Source: Candidatus Gastranaerophilales bacterium (GTDB lineage Bacteria; Cyanobacteriota; Vampirovibrionia; Gastranaerophilales; Gastranaerophilaceae). From it: a DNA stretch of 64,000 nt. Below are positions 40,458 through 49,325 of this stretch, piece by piece; position 1 is the first letter of the stretch; the number at the start of each line of letters is the position of its first letter. A program made the translations under genes and the position numbers. Below the pieces are notes generated by a model that was not told the origin of the DNA, did no database searches, and worked only from the letters and a program-made list of their open reading frames with translations. The stretch is from positions 1 to 64,000 of the forward strand of contig CANPYC010000007.1 in the NCBI GenBank assembly GCA_947587615.1, given 5' to 3'.

Positions 40458-41237
40458 CTATTTTCCCTTAGGTTTGAAATCTATTTTAATATTATTAATT
40501 TGCATTAAGTATTTTTTTAAATCACCGATATTATTATTTTCTTCAAATAAATCTTTTTTTAAAGCAGGGTTTTGTAAGCTGTCTTTTGTTTTTTCAAATT
40601 CCGATTTATAACCGTTTGAATTAATCTTTGACACTAAACTATCGACATCGCTTGCCTGAATATTTGAATACATAGATAATATTTCACTTTGCGTTTTTCC
40701 AACAGGCAATTTATAAAGCCATTTCAGCGTTTCAAGGTCATTTTGAGATATGTTAACTATTCCGTATTCATGCGGAACATACATAATATCCCCTCTTGTT
40801 TTAGAATGCCCTAAACCGACGCTGTGACCAATTTCATGCAAGATTGTATGAAAAACCTCATTTTCATCCATATACTGATGATGAATAATTCCGTCGGACA
40901 GTCCTATTGAAAGCTCAGCAGAATAATATCTTCCAAGTTTATCATAATTAAAAGTACAACAGCCTAAAGATTTTCTATCCACCCTTTTCCATTCAATATT
41001 TACCTGCGAATCATAAAGGTTCATTGTTCTCTCAAAACTGACAAGCCCGCAAGTAAGTTCTTCCCAAGTATTAAAACCGTCTATAATCATTTGAGTATAT
41101 TTATACTCGTCATTAGCGCCTTGGGATTTATACCAGTTAAACTTGCCGATAAATACTTTTAGAGGCATAATATTATCGGGCCATCTGGATAGTTTGTCTT
41201 TATTAAAACAATCGTTTAAATAAGTAACAGTTTGCAT
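40458..41237 (-). CDS. Matrixin-like zinc metalloprotease
   Basis: HTILHEIGHSVGLGHS (HExxHxxGxxH) and GDIMY Met-turn; start moved to the internal ATG at 41237. Confidence 0.85.
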   Translation of the reverse strand: MQTVTYLNDCFNKDKLSRWPDNIMPLKVFIGKFNWYKSQGANDEYKYTQMIIDGFNTWEELTCGLVSFERTMNLYDSQVNIEWKRVDRKSLGCCTFNYDKLGRYYSAELSIGLSDGIIHHQYMDENEVFHTILHEIGHSVGLGHSKTRGDIMYVPHEYGIVNISQNDLETLKWLYKLPVGKTQSEILSMYSNIQASDVDSLVSKINSNGYKSEFEKTKDSLQNPALKKDLFEENNNIGDLKKYLMQINNIKIDFKPKGK

Positions 41238-41306
41238 ATAAATATATAATAGCATATAATTAAATCAGATATAAGTACACTAAACCAATTAAAGGAAAAA
41301 CGAACT

Positions 41307-41642
41307 ATGATGAATATGATGCAGGTAATGCAAAAAGCTCAAAAAATGCAAAAAAAATTCAAAGAAACACAAGAAGAGCTTGAAAAATCCACAATAACAG
41401 CAACCGCAGGAAATGGTGCGGTTACTGCCGTTGTCAGCGGACAGGGCAAATTCTCTTCAATTAAATTAAAACCTGAAGCCATCAACCCTTCAAATCCGCA
41501 AAGTGTTGACGCTGATACAATTGAAATGCTTGAAGATTTAATCACTCAAGCGTTCAAGGAAGCTACAACAAATGCAAATAATCAAATGGAAACGAAAATG
41601 AAAGCCATTACAGGCGGAATTTCCATCCCCGGATTATTTTAA
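41307..41642 (+). CDS. ybaB: YbaB/EbfC-family nucleoid-associated protein
   Basis: MNMMQVMQKAQKMQKKFKETQEEL...ITGGISIPGLF. Confidence 0.95.
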   Translation: MMNMMQVMQKAQKMQKKFKETQEELEKSTITATAGNGAVTAVVSGQGKFSSIKLKPEAINPSNPQSVDADTIEMLEDLITQAFKEATTNANNQMETKMKAITGGISIPGLF

Positions 41643-41651
41643 TCAAATTTT

Positions 41652-41698
41652 AAAAGTGCGCATTTCAATTTATTTTTAATTTAACATTGCGCACTTTT
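41652..41698 (+). terminator. Intrinsic terminator
   Basis: AAAAGTGCGCA / TGCGCACTTTT followed by a T-run. Confidence 0.7.
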
Positions 41699-41748
41699 TT
41701 AAATTTATATTTTATATTTTTTGTGCGAAGTTATATGGGATAAACAAA

Positions 41749-42354
41749 TTGGAATACACAAAGCCTTTGGCAAGATTAATAGAACACTTTCAAAAGCTGC
41801 CTTCAATCGGACCTAAAACAGCAATGCGTTTAGCTTTATACATTGTTAAAATGAGCCAAAATGAAGTTGAAAACTTTTCAAATGCACTATTAGAAGCTAA
41901 AACAAAAATATCATACTGTTCAAACTGTTTTAATATGTCATGCTCCGACCCTTGTGAAATATGCAGCGACCAAACAAGAAATAAAAGCATAATTTGTGTT
42001 GTCGGGGAAACAAAAGACCTGATGGCAATTGAAAAAACAAACGAATATCACGGTTTATATCATGTCCTACAAGGTTTAATTTCCCCTCTTGACGGTATAG
42101 GCCCTGATGATATCAGAGTTAAAGAGCTATTGTTTCGAGTTAATCAAAACAATATCAAAGAGGTTATTTTAGCTCTCAATCCTTCGGTTGAAGGGGAAGC
42201 AACAAGTCTGTATCTTGGTAAACTTTTAAAACCGTTTAATATAAAAATTACAAGAATTGCTTTTGGCTTGCCTATGGGTGCCGAGCTTGAATATGCCGAT
42301 GAAATGACTTTAGCAAGAGCTTTAGAAGGCAGAGTTGAAATAAGCTTAGCATAA
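41749..42354 (+). CDS. recR: Recombination protein RecR
   Basis: [17 protein letters not shown]4 zinc finger [16 protein letters not shown], Toprim domain. Confidence 0.95.
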   Translation: MEYTKPLARLIEHFQKLPSIGPKTAMRLALYIVKMSQNEVENFSNALLEAKTKISYCSNCFNMSCSDPCEICSDQTRNKSIICVVGETKDLMAIEKTNEYHGLYHVLQGLISPLDGIGPDDIRVKELLFRVNQNNIKEVILALNPSVEGEATSLYLGKLLKPFNIKITRIAFGLPMGAELEYADEMTLARALEGRVEISLA

Positions 42355-42426
42355 TTTCAAATGTAAATATTTTGCCTTCGGCATTATCCTTATACTACTA
42401 TAATAAAATAAGTATAAGGATAAAAA

Positions 42427-43641
42427 ATGAAATTCAAGCTTCTTTACTATACAAAAATATTAATCAAGTTTATAGTTAAAACTTTTTACGGATTTCTTTG
42501 TATTGTAACACCGACAGATAAAAATAAAATCGTAATATGTTCACACCTGGGCAGAACCTTAGGCTGCAACGTTAAATATGTCGCAAATGAACTTTTAAGA
42601 AGAAAACTTCCCTACAAGCTTGTTCGCTTATATAGGGCAGATATGTTTGATTTTGCTAAAGCCGACCCCAACATTAAACTTGTAGATTGGAATAACAACT
42701 ATAAGAAAATGAGAGAGCTTGCAAGCGCCAAGCTTTGGCTTGAAGGAGATCATAAAACTTTTGAATATATGATTGGTTTAAGAAAAAAGAAAAATCAGTT
42801 TTATTTAAATACTTTTCATGGTTCACTCGGAATTAAAAAAATATATCATGATGAAGAAGTTAACGTTCGCTCTAAAAAATTTATGGAAAATTTTGACAAA
42901 AATTTTGATGATTGCGACATAATGTTTTCAAATTCAAAGTTTGAAGAAAATGTTTACAGAAGCGGTCTTAAATTTAAAAATAAAATCTTTAGAACGGGAC
43001 ATGCCAGAAATGATATATTATTTAAAGATAATACAAAAATTAAACAAAAAGTTTTAAGCAAGCTAAATATTCCAAACGGTAAAAAAATTGCCCTCTATGC
43101 GCCTTCATACAGAGATGATTTAAAAACAAACTGCTTTTCAATTGATTATAACATCTTAAAACAGGCTCTTGAAAAGAAATATAACTGCGAATGGGTAATA
43201 GTTTCCCGTTTTCATAGTGTGAACGCATTAAAATCAAAAACCAAGATAAACGATATTATGTCTGAATATGATGCAACATACTATCCCGATATGCAAGAGC
43301 TCATTGTAAGTTTTGATTTATTGATATCTGATTTTTCAAGCTGTATGTTTGATTTTATGCTCACCAAAAAACCGGTGTTTGTTTTTGCAACAGACATTGA
43401 AAAATATAATAACGAACGTGGTCTATACTATCCGCTTGAAAAAACACCTTTTTTAATTGCCTCTAACAACGAGGAGCTGGAAAAAAATATTCTTAAATTT
43501 GACTATGAAAAATATAAAAAAGATATTGAATTATTTTTAGAAGATAAACAAGCGCTGGAAGACGGGCATGCTTCAGAAAGAATTGCCGATATAATCGAGC
43601 AGTTAATGCAAGGGAAAGATATAAAAAATATAAACATTTAA
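42427..43641 (+). CDS. CDP-glycerol glycerophosphotransferase family protein (TagB/TagF-like)
   Basis: KIALYAPSYRDD, DLLISDFSSCMFDFMLTKKPVFVFATDIEKYNNERGLYYPLE. Confidence 0.85.
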   Translation: MKFKLLYYTKILIKFIVKTFYGFLCIVTPTDKNKIVICSHLGRTLGCNVKYVANELLRRKLPYKLVRLYRADMFDFAKADPNIKLVDWNNNYKKMRELASAKLWLEGDHKTFEYMIGLRKKKNQFYLNTFHGSLGIKKIYHDEEVNVRSKKFMENFDKNFDDCDIMFSNSKFEENVYRSGLKFKNKIFRTGHARNDILFKDNTKIKQKVLSKLNIPNGKKIALYAPSYRDDLKTNCFSIDYNILKQALEKKYNCEWVIVSRFHSVNALKSKTKINDIMSEYDATYYPDMQELIVSFDLLISDFSSCMFDFMLTKKPVFVFATDIEKYNNERGLYYPLEKTPFLIASNNEELEKNILKFDYEKYKKDIELFLEDKQALEDGHASERIADIIEQLMQGKDIKNINI

Positions 43642-43659
43642 AATTTTAAAGGAAAAAAT

Positions 43660-44778
43660 ATGACAAACGATTTTACAACACTAACAAATAATATTGCAAA
43701 AAATTCTAAATTGGCTATATGGGGTTGTTGCGATTTTGGGAAAAAAATATATAACGAGCTTAAAAATACAAGAAAAGATGTTGAGATTAAATATTTCATA
43801 GACAAAAATGCAAAAGGAAATTTTGACAACACGGATATTTTAACAATTGAAGATTTTTTTAATCATGCAAACGAAATTGACTGCGCAATTATTGCCTCTT
43901 ATTCATCAAGATATCGTATGGAATTTATTTTAAAATCAATGGGGATTAAAAAAATTCTAATTCCAAAAGAAGAACTCTTTAGAAAAAACACCCTGATTTA
44001 CGATTTTAAAACAGCGCTTAATACTTTCAAGTTTGAAGAAGATAAAAAACTCTATACAATGTTATACAACTTTAGAAAATCAACCGTTTCAAGGTGTGAC
44101 ATTGCAAAATATTATGAAAAACAAAACTACGAGGAATTTAAAAGGAATGTTGTTAATACTCAATATCTTGATTTTATAAATAAAGATGAAATAAAGGTTC
44201 TATTAGAGGGGGGGGGTATGGACTGCGCCAACACTTTAATTTTTTTAAACAGCTTTAAAAACTGCAAAAAAGCCTACTCTTTTGAACCTTGCTATGATGA
44301 ATTTAAAGATAATCTTCTTGATTTAATAATTTCAAAAAACGATAAAATTGAAATTGTTAAAAAAGCTCTTTTTGACAAAGTTACAACCTGTGAATTTAAA
44401 AAAGCCTCCCCAAGACATAAAGGAGGGTCGGCTTTTTCAAGTGCAAAACCCGAGATGGCTTGTGAGTATGAAGTTATTAAAGTTGAATGTACAACAATTG
44501 ATGAATTTATCAAAGAAAAAGGAATAAAAAAACTTGATTTTATTAAACTTGATATAGAAAATGCGGAATTAAACGTTTTAGAAGGCGCTAAAGAAACTCT
44601 TATAAACCATAGACCGCAAATTGCAACAGCAATTTATCATTCGGATATGCAGTTTATACACATTCCAATCTTTCTTAAAGAAATCTTAAAAAACTATACC
44701 TTCAGACTTCAGCACTATACCGATAGAAACTGGGATACGGTTTTATTTGCTATACCCGATGAAATATATAAAAACTAA
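43660..44778 (+). CDS. FkbM-family methyltransferase with N-terminal Rossmann-like domain; contains a G9 tract
   Basis: KLDFIKLDIENAELNVLEGAKETLINHRPQIATAIYH FkbM motif; G9 at 44208-44216 encodes EGGG. Confidence 0.85.
   Translation: MTNDFTTLTNNIAKNSKLAIWGCCDFGKKIYNELKNTRKDVEIKYFIDKNAKGNFDNTDILTIEDFFNHANEIDCAIIASYSSRYRMEFILKSMGIKKILIPKEELFRKNTLIYDFKTALNTFKFEEDKKLYTMLYNFRKSTVSRCDIAKYYEKQNYEEFKRNVVNTQYLDFINKDEIKVLLEGGGMDCANTLIFLNSFKNCKKAYSFEPCYDEFKDNLLDLIISKNDKIEIVKKALFDKVTTCEFKKASPRHKGGSAFSSAKPEMACEYEVIKVECTTIDEFIKEKGIKKLDFIKLDIENAELNVLEGAKETLINHRPQIATAIYHSDMQFIHIPIFLKEILKNYTFRLQHYTDRNWDTVLFAIPDEIYKN
44208..44216 (+). repeat. Poly-G tract (G9) in an FkbM methyltransferase gene
   Basis: gag ggg ggg ggt: nine consecutive G. 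Confidence 0.95.
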
Positions 44779-44871
44779 AATTTTATTTTATTTTCAATCG
44801 TTTTTATAATAAAATTACATTACCAACACATAAAATTTGTGTTGCAGCTTAAATACCCGCAAGGAAAAATA

Positions 44872-45606
44872 ATGACTTCAACAATCGCACTTATCGGTAA
44901 ATCGGGAAGCGGAAAAACAACGCTTGCAAGAGCTTTTTTAAAGCTCTTAAGAAAAAAATTCGATAAATCAACAATCTTACTTGTTGATAATGATTTAACT
45001 CTTGAATTGTCGCAAAGTTTTGGAATTAAAACAAGAAATACAATCTATGGAATAAAATCAGGAAAACATGAATATAAAACAGGTATCCCTGAAGGCATGT
45101 CAAAACAGGAATTTATTGACTGGGCGCTTGAAGATATAATTGTTAAAGTTGATGAAAATATTGATGCTATTGCTTCTTGGTTTGTTACTCCAAAAGATTG
45201 CATGTGTTTAAATACTAAATTAATGAGAGACGCACTGTCTAAGTTGGTCGACAGATACGATTTTGTTATTTTTGATTGCGAATACGACTTGAAATACCTT
45301 AATTCTCTTGTTGATTATCCTATAAATGAGGCTGTAATTGTAGCTCAAGGAAATATGCAAGCGCTTAATCTTGCTTCTAAAATTGCCGAGTCGTCAAAAA
45401 AGTATGTCTTAAACGGTCAGATGGGAATAATTTTAAACAGAGTAAAAAAAGAAGAGTTAAAATTTGCTGTTGAGAATATTCAAAAGCTGGAGCTTGAACT
45501 AATTGGCTATATTGATGAATATAATGAAGTTGATTATGATAAATTAGCTAAATATTTAGAAACTCTTTATTCAAGAATGAACCTTCCGCAAGTTGAGGGA
45601 GAATAG
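44872..45606 (+). CDS. CooC-like P-loop ATPase
   Basis: IALIGKSGSGKTTLARAFLKLL and RYDFVIFDCEYDLKYL; MinD/CooC-like fold. Start moved from 44839 to the ATG at 44872 with AAGGAAA RBS. Confidence 0.65.
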   Translation: MTSTIALIGKSGSGKTTLARAFLKLLRKKFDKSTILLVDNDLTLELSQSFGIKTRNTIYGIKSGKHEYKTGIPEGMSKQEFIDWALEDIIVKVDENIDAIASWFVTPKDCMCLNTKLMRDALSKLVDRYDFVIFDCEYDLKYLNSLVDYPINEAVIVAQGNMQALNLASKIAESSKKYVLNGQMGIILNRVKKEELKFAVENIQKLELELIGYIDEYNEVDYDKLAKYLETLYSRMNLPQVEGE

Positions 45607-45609
45607 CTT

Positions 45610-46458
45610 ATGGCGGTTATAATAGACGGGAAAAAAATTGCGGATAAAATTTTAGATGAAATTAAAAGCAAGGTTTCAAAACTTGAAAATAAAAAACCTT
45701 CTCTTGCCGTAATTCTGGCAAATGATAACCCTTCAAGTGCGCTATATGTTAATTCTAAAGAAAAAAAATCAAAAAGTATCGGCTTTAATTCTTTTGTTTA
45801 CAGGTTTGATAAAGAAGTTGAACAAGGAACAATTAAAAATCTTATAATTAAGCTTAATAACGACCCTAATATTAACGGAATTTTGCTTCAATTACCTTTA
45901 TTTAATCATTTAGACGAAAGAGAGCTTATCGAGCTTATTAATCCCAAAAAAGATGTTGATGGTTTTCATCCGATTAACGTAGGTAAATTGAATTGCGGAC
46001 TTAAACCTTATGCAAAGTGCTGCACCCCAAAGGGAATAATAAGACTTTTAAAGGAATATAGTATAGAGCTTACGGGTAAAAATGCTCTTGTAATCGGACG
46101 CTCAAATATTGTCGGAAAACCTGTTGCAGCTATGCTTTTAAATGAGAATGCAACAGTTAGCGTTGCGCACTCCAAAACAAAAAATCTTAAAGAGCATACT
46201 CTTAGAGCGGATATAATAATAAGTGCAACGGGCTGTGCTCATTTAATTAAAGCAGATATGGTTAAAAAAGGTTCTGTTATAATTGATGTCGGAATAGTTA
46301 AAAAAGATGACGGGACGCTTTTAGGTGATGTTGATTTTGAAAACGTAAAAAATGTTGCGGGTTTTATAACTCCTGTTCCCGGGGGCGTCGGGCCTATGAC
46401 AATCGCAAGTTTATTAGAAAATACTTATGAATTATATCTTGAACAGCTTGAGAATTAA
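45610..46458 (+). CDS. folD: Methylenetetrahydrofolate dehydrogenase/cyclohydrolase
   Basis: GILLQLPLFNHLDE, PKKDVDGFHPINVGKL, VIGRSNIVGKPVA, GGVGPMTIASLLENT. Confidence 0.97.
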   Translation: MAVIIDGKKIADKILDEIKSKVSKLENKKPSLAVILANDNPSSALYVNSKEKKSKSIGFNSFVYRFDKEVEQGTIKNLIIKLNNDPNINGILLQLPLFNHLDERELIELINPKKDVDGFHPINVGKLNCGLKPYAKCCTPKGIIRLLKEYSIELTGKNALVIGRSNIVGKPVAAMLLNENATVSVAHSKTKNLKEHTLRADIIISATGCAHLIKADMVKKGSVIIDVGIVKKDDGTLLGDVDFENVKNVAGFITPVPGGVGPMTIASLLENTYELYLEQLEN

Positions 46459-46553
46459 ACAATGGGGCTGAAAGGTTTGGCTAATAAGGTAATAAGAGAA
46501 TAAGGGGTTAAGGGAATAAGGGAAATTAAAATTAAGGGTTGAAGTGTTAAAAA

Positions 46554-47735
46554 ATGAAAGATTTTAGAGGAACATTTGTTAATAAAAACAGAGACGCTTG
46601 GGTTGAAATTAATCTTGGTAATTTAGAACATAATGTAATAGAAATTAGAGATTTTTTGAAAAACAACTGCAAAAACAACAACGTAAAAGAACCCGCTAAA
46701 AAAGAACCGCCGGACCTCTTTGCCGTTATAAAAGCGGACGGTTACGGGCATGGCTCTTTAATGTGTGCCGATACATTAATTGCATGCGGAGTTAAAGAGT
46801 TTGGAGTTGCAAGCATTGATGAAGGAATAGAACTCAGGGAAAATAAAATAACAAACCCTGTTTTAGTACTTGGTGCAAGTCCTATTTGGGCATTTGAGAA
46901 TGCCATTAAATATGATATAGCTATTTCAATTTTTAATGATGAACACTTAGAAACCGCAAACCAACTCTATAAAAGACTTAATAAAAAATTAAAAGCTCAT
47001 ATTAAGCTTGATACGGGCATGAATAGAATTGGAGTAGATAGCGAGCAGTCTTATTCTTTTATTAAAAAAGTTTTAAATGCTCCTTATATTGATTTAAAAG
47101 GAATATTTACCCATTTTGCAGATGTTGAAAATGAAGATATTTTTAATACTCAAATTAAAAAATTTCAAAATGCAATTGAACCTTATTCGGATGAATTTAA
47201 AAAAAGAAATGTCAAAGTTCACTGCCTTAATTCACCCGGGATTTTTCTATATGGCAAGTATTGCTATGATATGGTTAGAATGGGCGTTATTATGTGGGGC
47301 TTAACTCCATTTAGCAAAAATATTAAACTACCTTTTGAGTTATACCCCGTTATGGGCTTAAAAGCAAGAATTACAAATATTCATACCTTGAAAAAGGGTG
47401 ATGGAATTAGCTATGGGCATATTTTTAAAGCCGATAAAGATATTAAAGTTGCAACAATTCCAATCGGTTATGCTGATGGCTTGGATAGAAGATTGTCAAA
47501 TAATTTGAGCGCAAATTTAAACGGAAAAACGATTAAGCAAATCGGAAGAATTACCATGGATCAGGTTATGTTTGATGTATCGGATGTTGATTGTTCAACG
47601 GGGGATGTTATTGTGCTTTTGGGAGAAGAAAATAAAGAAGAATCACTTGATATTTGGGCAAAAAAACTTGATACAATTAACTATGAACTTGCTTGCAGGT
47701 TGAAAATGCGCTTGCCTCGAATTTATGTAAGATAA
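46554..47735 (+). CDS. alr: Alanine racemase
   Basis: FAVIKADGYGHG PLP-lysine motif, KLDTGMNRIGV, RITMDQVMFDVSD. Confidence 0.96.
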   Translation: MKDFRGTFVNKNRDAWVEINLGNLEHNVIEIRDFLKNNCKNNNVKEPAKKEPPDLFAVIKADGYGHGSLMCADTLIACGVKEFGVASIDEGIELRENKITNPVLVLGASPIWAFENAIKYDIAISIFNDEHLETANQLYKRLNKKLKAHIKLDTGMNRIGVDSEQSYSFIKKVLNAPYIDLKGIFTHFADVENEDIFNTQIKKFQNAIEPYSDEFKKRNVKVHCLNSPGIFLYGKYCYDMVRMGVIMWGLTPFSKNIKLPFELYPVMGLKARITNIHTLKKGDGISYGHIFKADKDIKVATIPIGYADGLDRRLSNNLSANLNGKTIKQIGRITMDQVMFDVSDVDCSTGDVIVLLGEENKEESLDIWAKKLDTINYELACRLKMRLPRIYVR

Positions 47736-47747
47736 GGATAAAAAAAT

Positions 47748-48908
47748 ATGGAAGATAAAAAAACGGCTCTTTATAATGAACACATTAAATTAAAAGCAAA
47801 AATGGTGCCTTTTGGCGGTTGGCTTATGCCTGTTCAATATGAAGGAATAATAAAAGAACACCTGACAACAAGAGAGTCGGCAGGTTTATTTGATGTTTCT
47901 CACATGGGAGAAGTTTATATAAAAGGCAAGGATAGCTTAAAATTTCTTCAAAGTATCGTTGCTCAAGATGTTTCAACAATTAGCGAAGGAAGCGCCATAT
48001 ATTGCCACTTAACAAATGATAAAGGCGGAGTAGTTGATGATTTAATAATATATAACTCAAAAGGAATTATTGATGATGTTGATTATTTTGCCGTTATAAA
48101 CGCTTCAAGAATTAATAATGATATTCCTTATATGAGGGAATATGCCAAGGGTTTTGATGTTGAAGTAATTAATAAAAGTGATGATTTTTCAATGCTTGCG
48201 CTTCAAGGTAAGAATGCTAAATTTATAATTGAAAAAATGGGTGTTGATTTATTAAATCAGCCGAAATTCTTTAAATTTATTAAAACAAAGCTTGATAATA
48301 TTGATGTTATTTTAACAAGAACGGGCTATACGGGTGAAGACGGTTTTGAGATTATTTTTGAAAATAAATATGCCTCTGTCCTCTGGAATAAAATTTTATC
48401 CTATAAAAAAGATTATAACGTTGTACCCGTAGGATTGGGTGCAAGAGATACACTGAGACTTGAAGCGGGTTTACCTTTATACGGGCATGAATTAAGCGAA
48501 GATACAACCCCAATAGAATCTTCTTTAGGTTTTTTTGTTCCGAAAGACAAAAAAGAAAACTATTGCGGAAAAGATTTAATTATGAAGCAAAAGCTTAAAA
48601 CTTCGCCTTTAAGAAAAAAACTTTTCCCTTTTATAATGCTTGATAGGCAAATTGCAAGAGCTGATTATGAAGTATATATCAACAATAAAAAATCGGGATA
48701 TGTAACATCAGGTGTACCTTCTCCGACTTTACAAAAAAATATCGGCTTTTGTATGATTGATTTTAAAGGCTTAGAGCCTGATTTAGTAGCAAAACTTAAC
48801 AATCCTACAGAAAGTATTGGCATGAATATACAAATCATGGTAAGAAATAAATTATATGATGCGCAAATTGTAAAAAAGCCGTTTTTAAAAAAGAATTATG
48901 AAAAATAA
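47748..48908 (+). CDS. gcvT: Aminomethyltransferase (glycine cleavage T protein)
   Basis: MVPFGGWLMPVQYEGIIKEHLTTRESAGLFDVSHMGE. Confidence 0.97.
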   Translation: MEDKKTALYNEHIKLKAKMVPFGGWLMPVQYEGIIKEHLTTRESAGLFDVSHMGEVYIKGKDSLKFLQSIVAQDVSTISEGSAIYCHLTNDKGGVVDDLIIYNSKGIIDDVDYFAVINASRINNDIPYMREYAKGFDVEVINKSDDFSMLALQGKNAKFIIEKMGVDLLNQPKFFKFIKTKLDNIDVILTRTGYTGEDGFEIIFENKYASVLWNKILSYKKDYNVVPVGLGARDTLRLEAGLPLYGHELSEDTTPIESSLGFFVPKDKKENYCGKDLIMKQKLKTSPLRKKLFPFIMLDRQIARADYEVYINNKKSGYVTSGVPSPTLQKNIGFCMIDFKGLEPDLVAKLNNPTESIGMNIQIMVRNKLYDAQIVKKPFLKKNYEK

Positions 48909-48926
48909 TATAATAGGAGATAAAAA

Positions 48927-49304
48927 GTGAATATACCTGATGGAATATTGTGTTCTAAAACTCATGAATGGGTTTTAGAGGAAAATAACTTAGCAACAAT
49001 CGGGCTTACCGATTGGGCTGTTGAACAACTTGGAGATGTTGTTTTTATTGAACTGCCCGAAATTGGCGCAAGTTTTTCAAAAGATGAAGTTTTTGCAACA
49101 ATTGAATCAGTTAAAGCAGCAAGTGAAATTTACATGCCTGTTTCAGGAGTTATTGAAGAAGTTAATGAAGAATTAATCAACTCGCCCGAGCTTGTAAATG
49201 ATGACGCATTTAGCGCATGGCTTGTTAAAATTAAGCCGACAAATTTTCAAGAAGAGTCATCAGGGCTTCTTGAATATAATGATTATATAGACGAAGTTCA
49301 ATAA
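48927..49304 (+). CDS. gcvH: Glycine cleavage system H protein
   Basis: THEWVLEENNLATIGLTDWAVEQLGDVVFIELPEIG; lipoyl site ESVKAASE. Confidence 0.97.
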   Translation: MNIPDGILCSKTHEWVLEENNLATIGLTDWAVEQLGDVVFIELPEIGASFSKDEVFATIESVKAASEIYMPVSGVIEEVNEELINSPELVNDDAFSAWLVKIKPTNFQEESSGLLEYNDYIDEVQ

Positions 49305-49325
49305 GGAAGTTCAATAAGGAAAATT

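Noticed and set aside
44813-44845. Small inverted repeat CAACACA...TGTGTTG upstream of the CooC-like gene as a regulatory element
   Set aside because: Only 7-bp arms with an AT-rich loop; not distinguishable from background.
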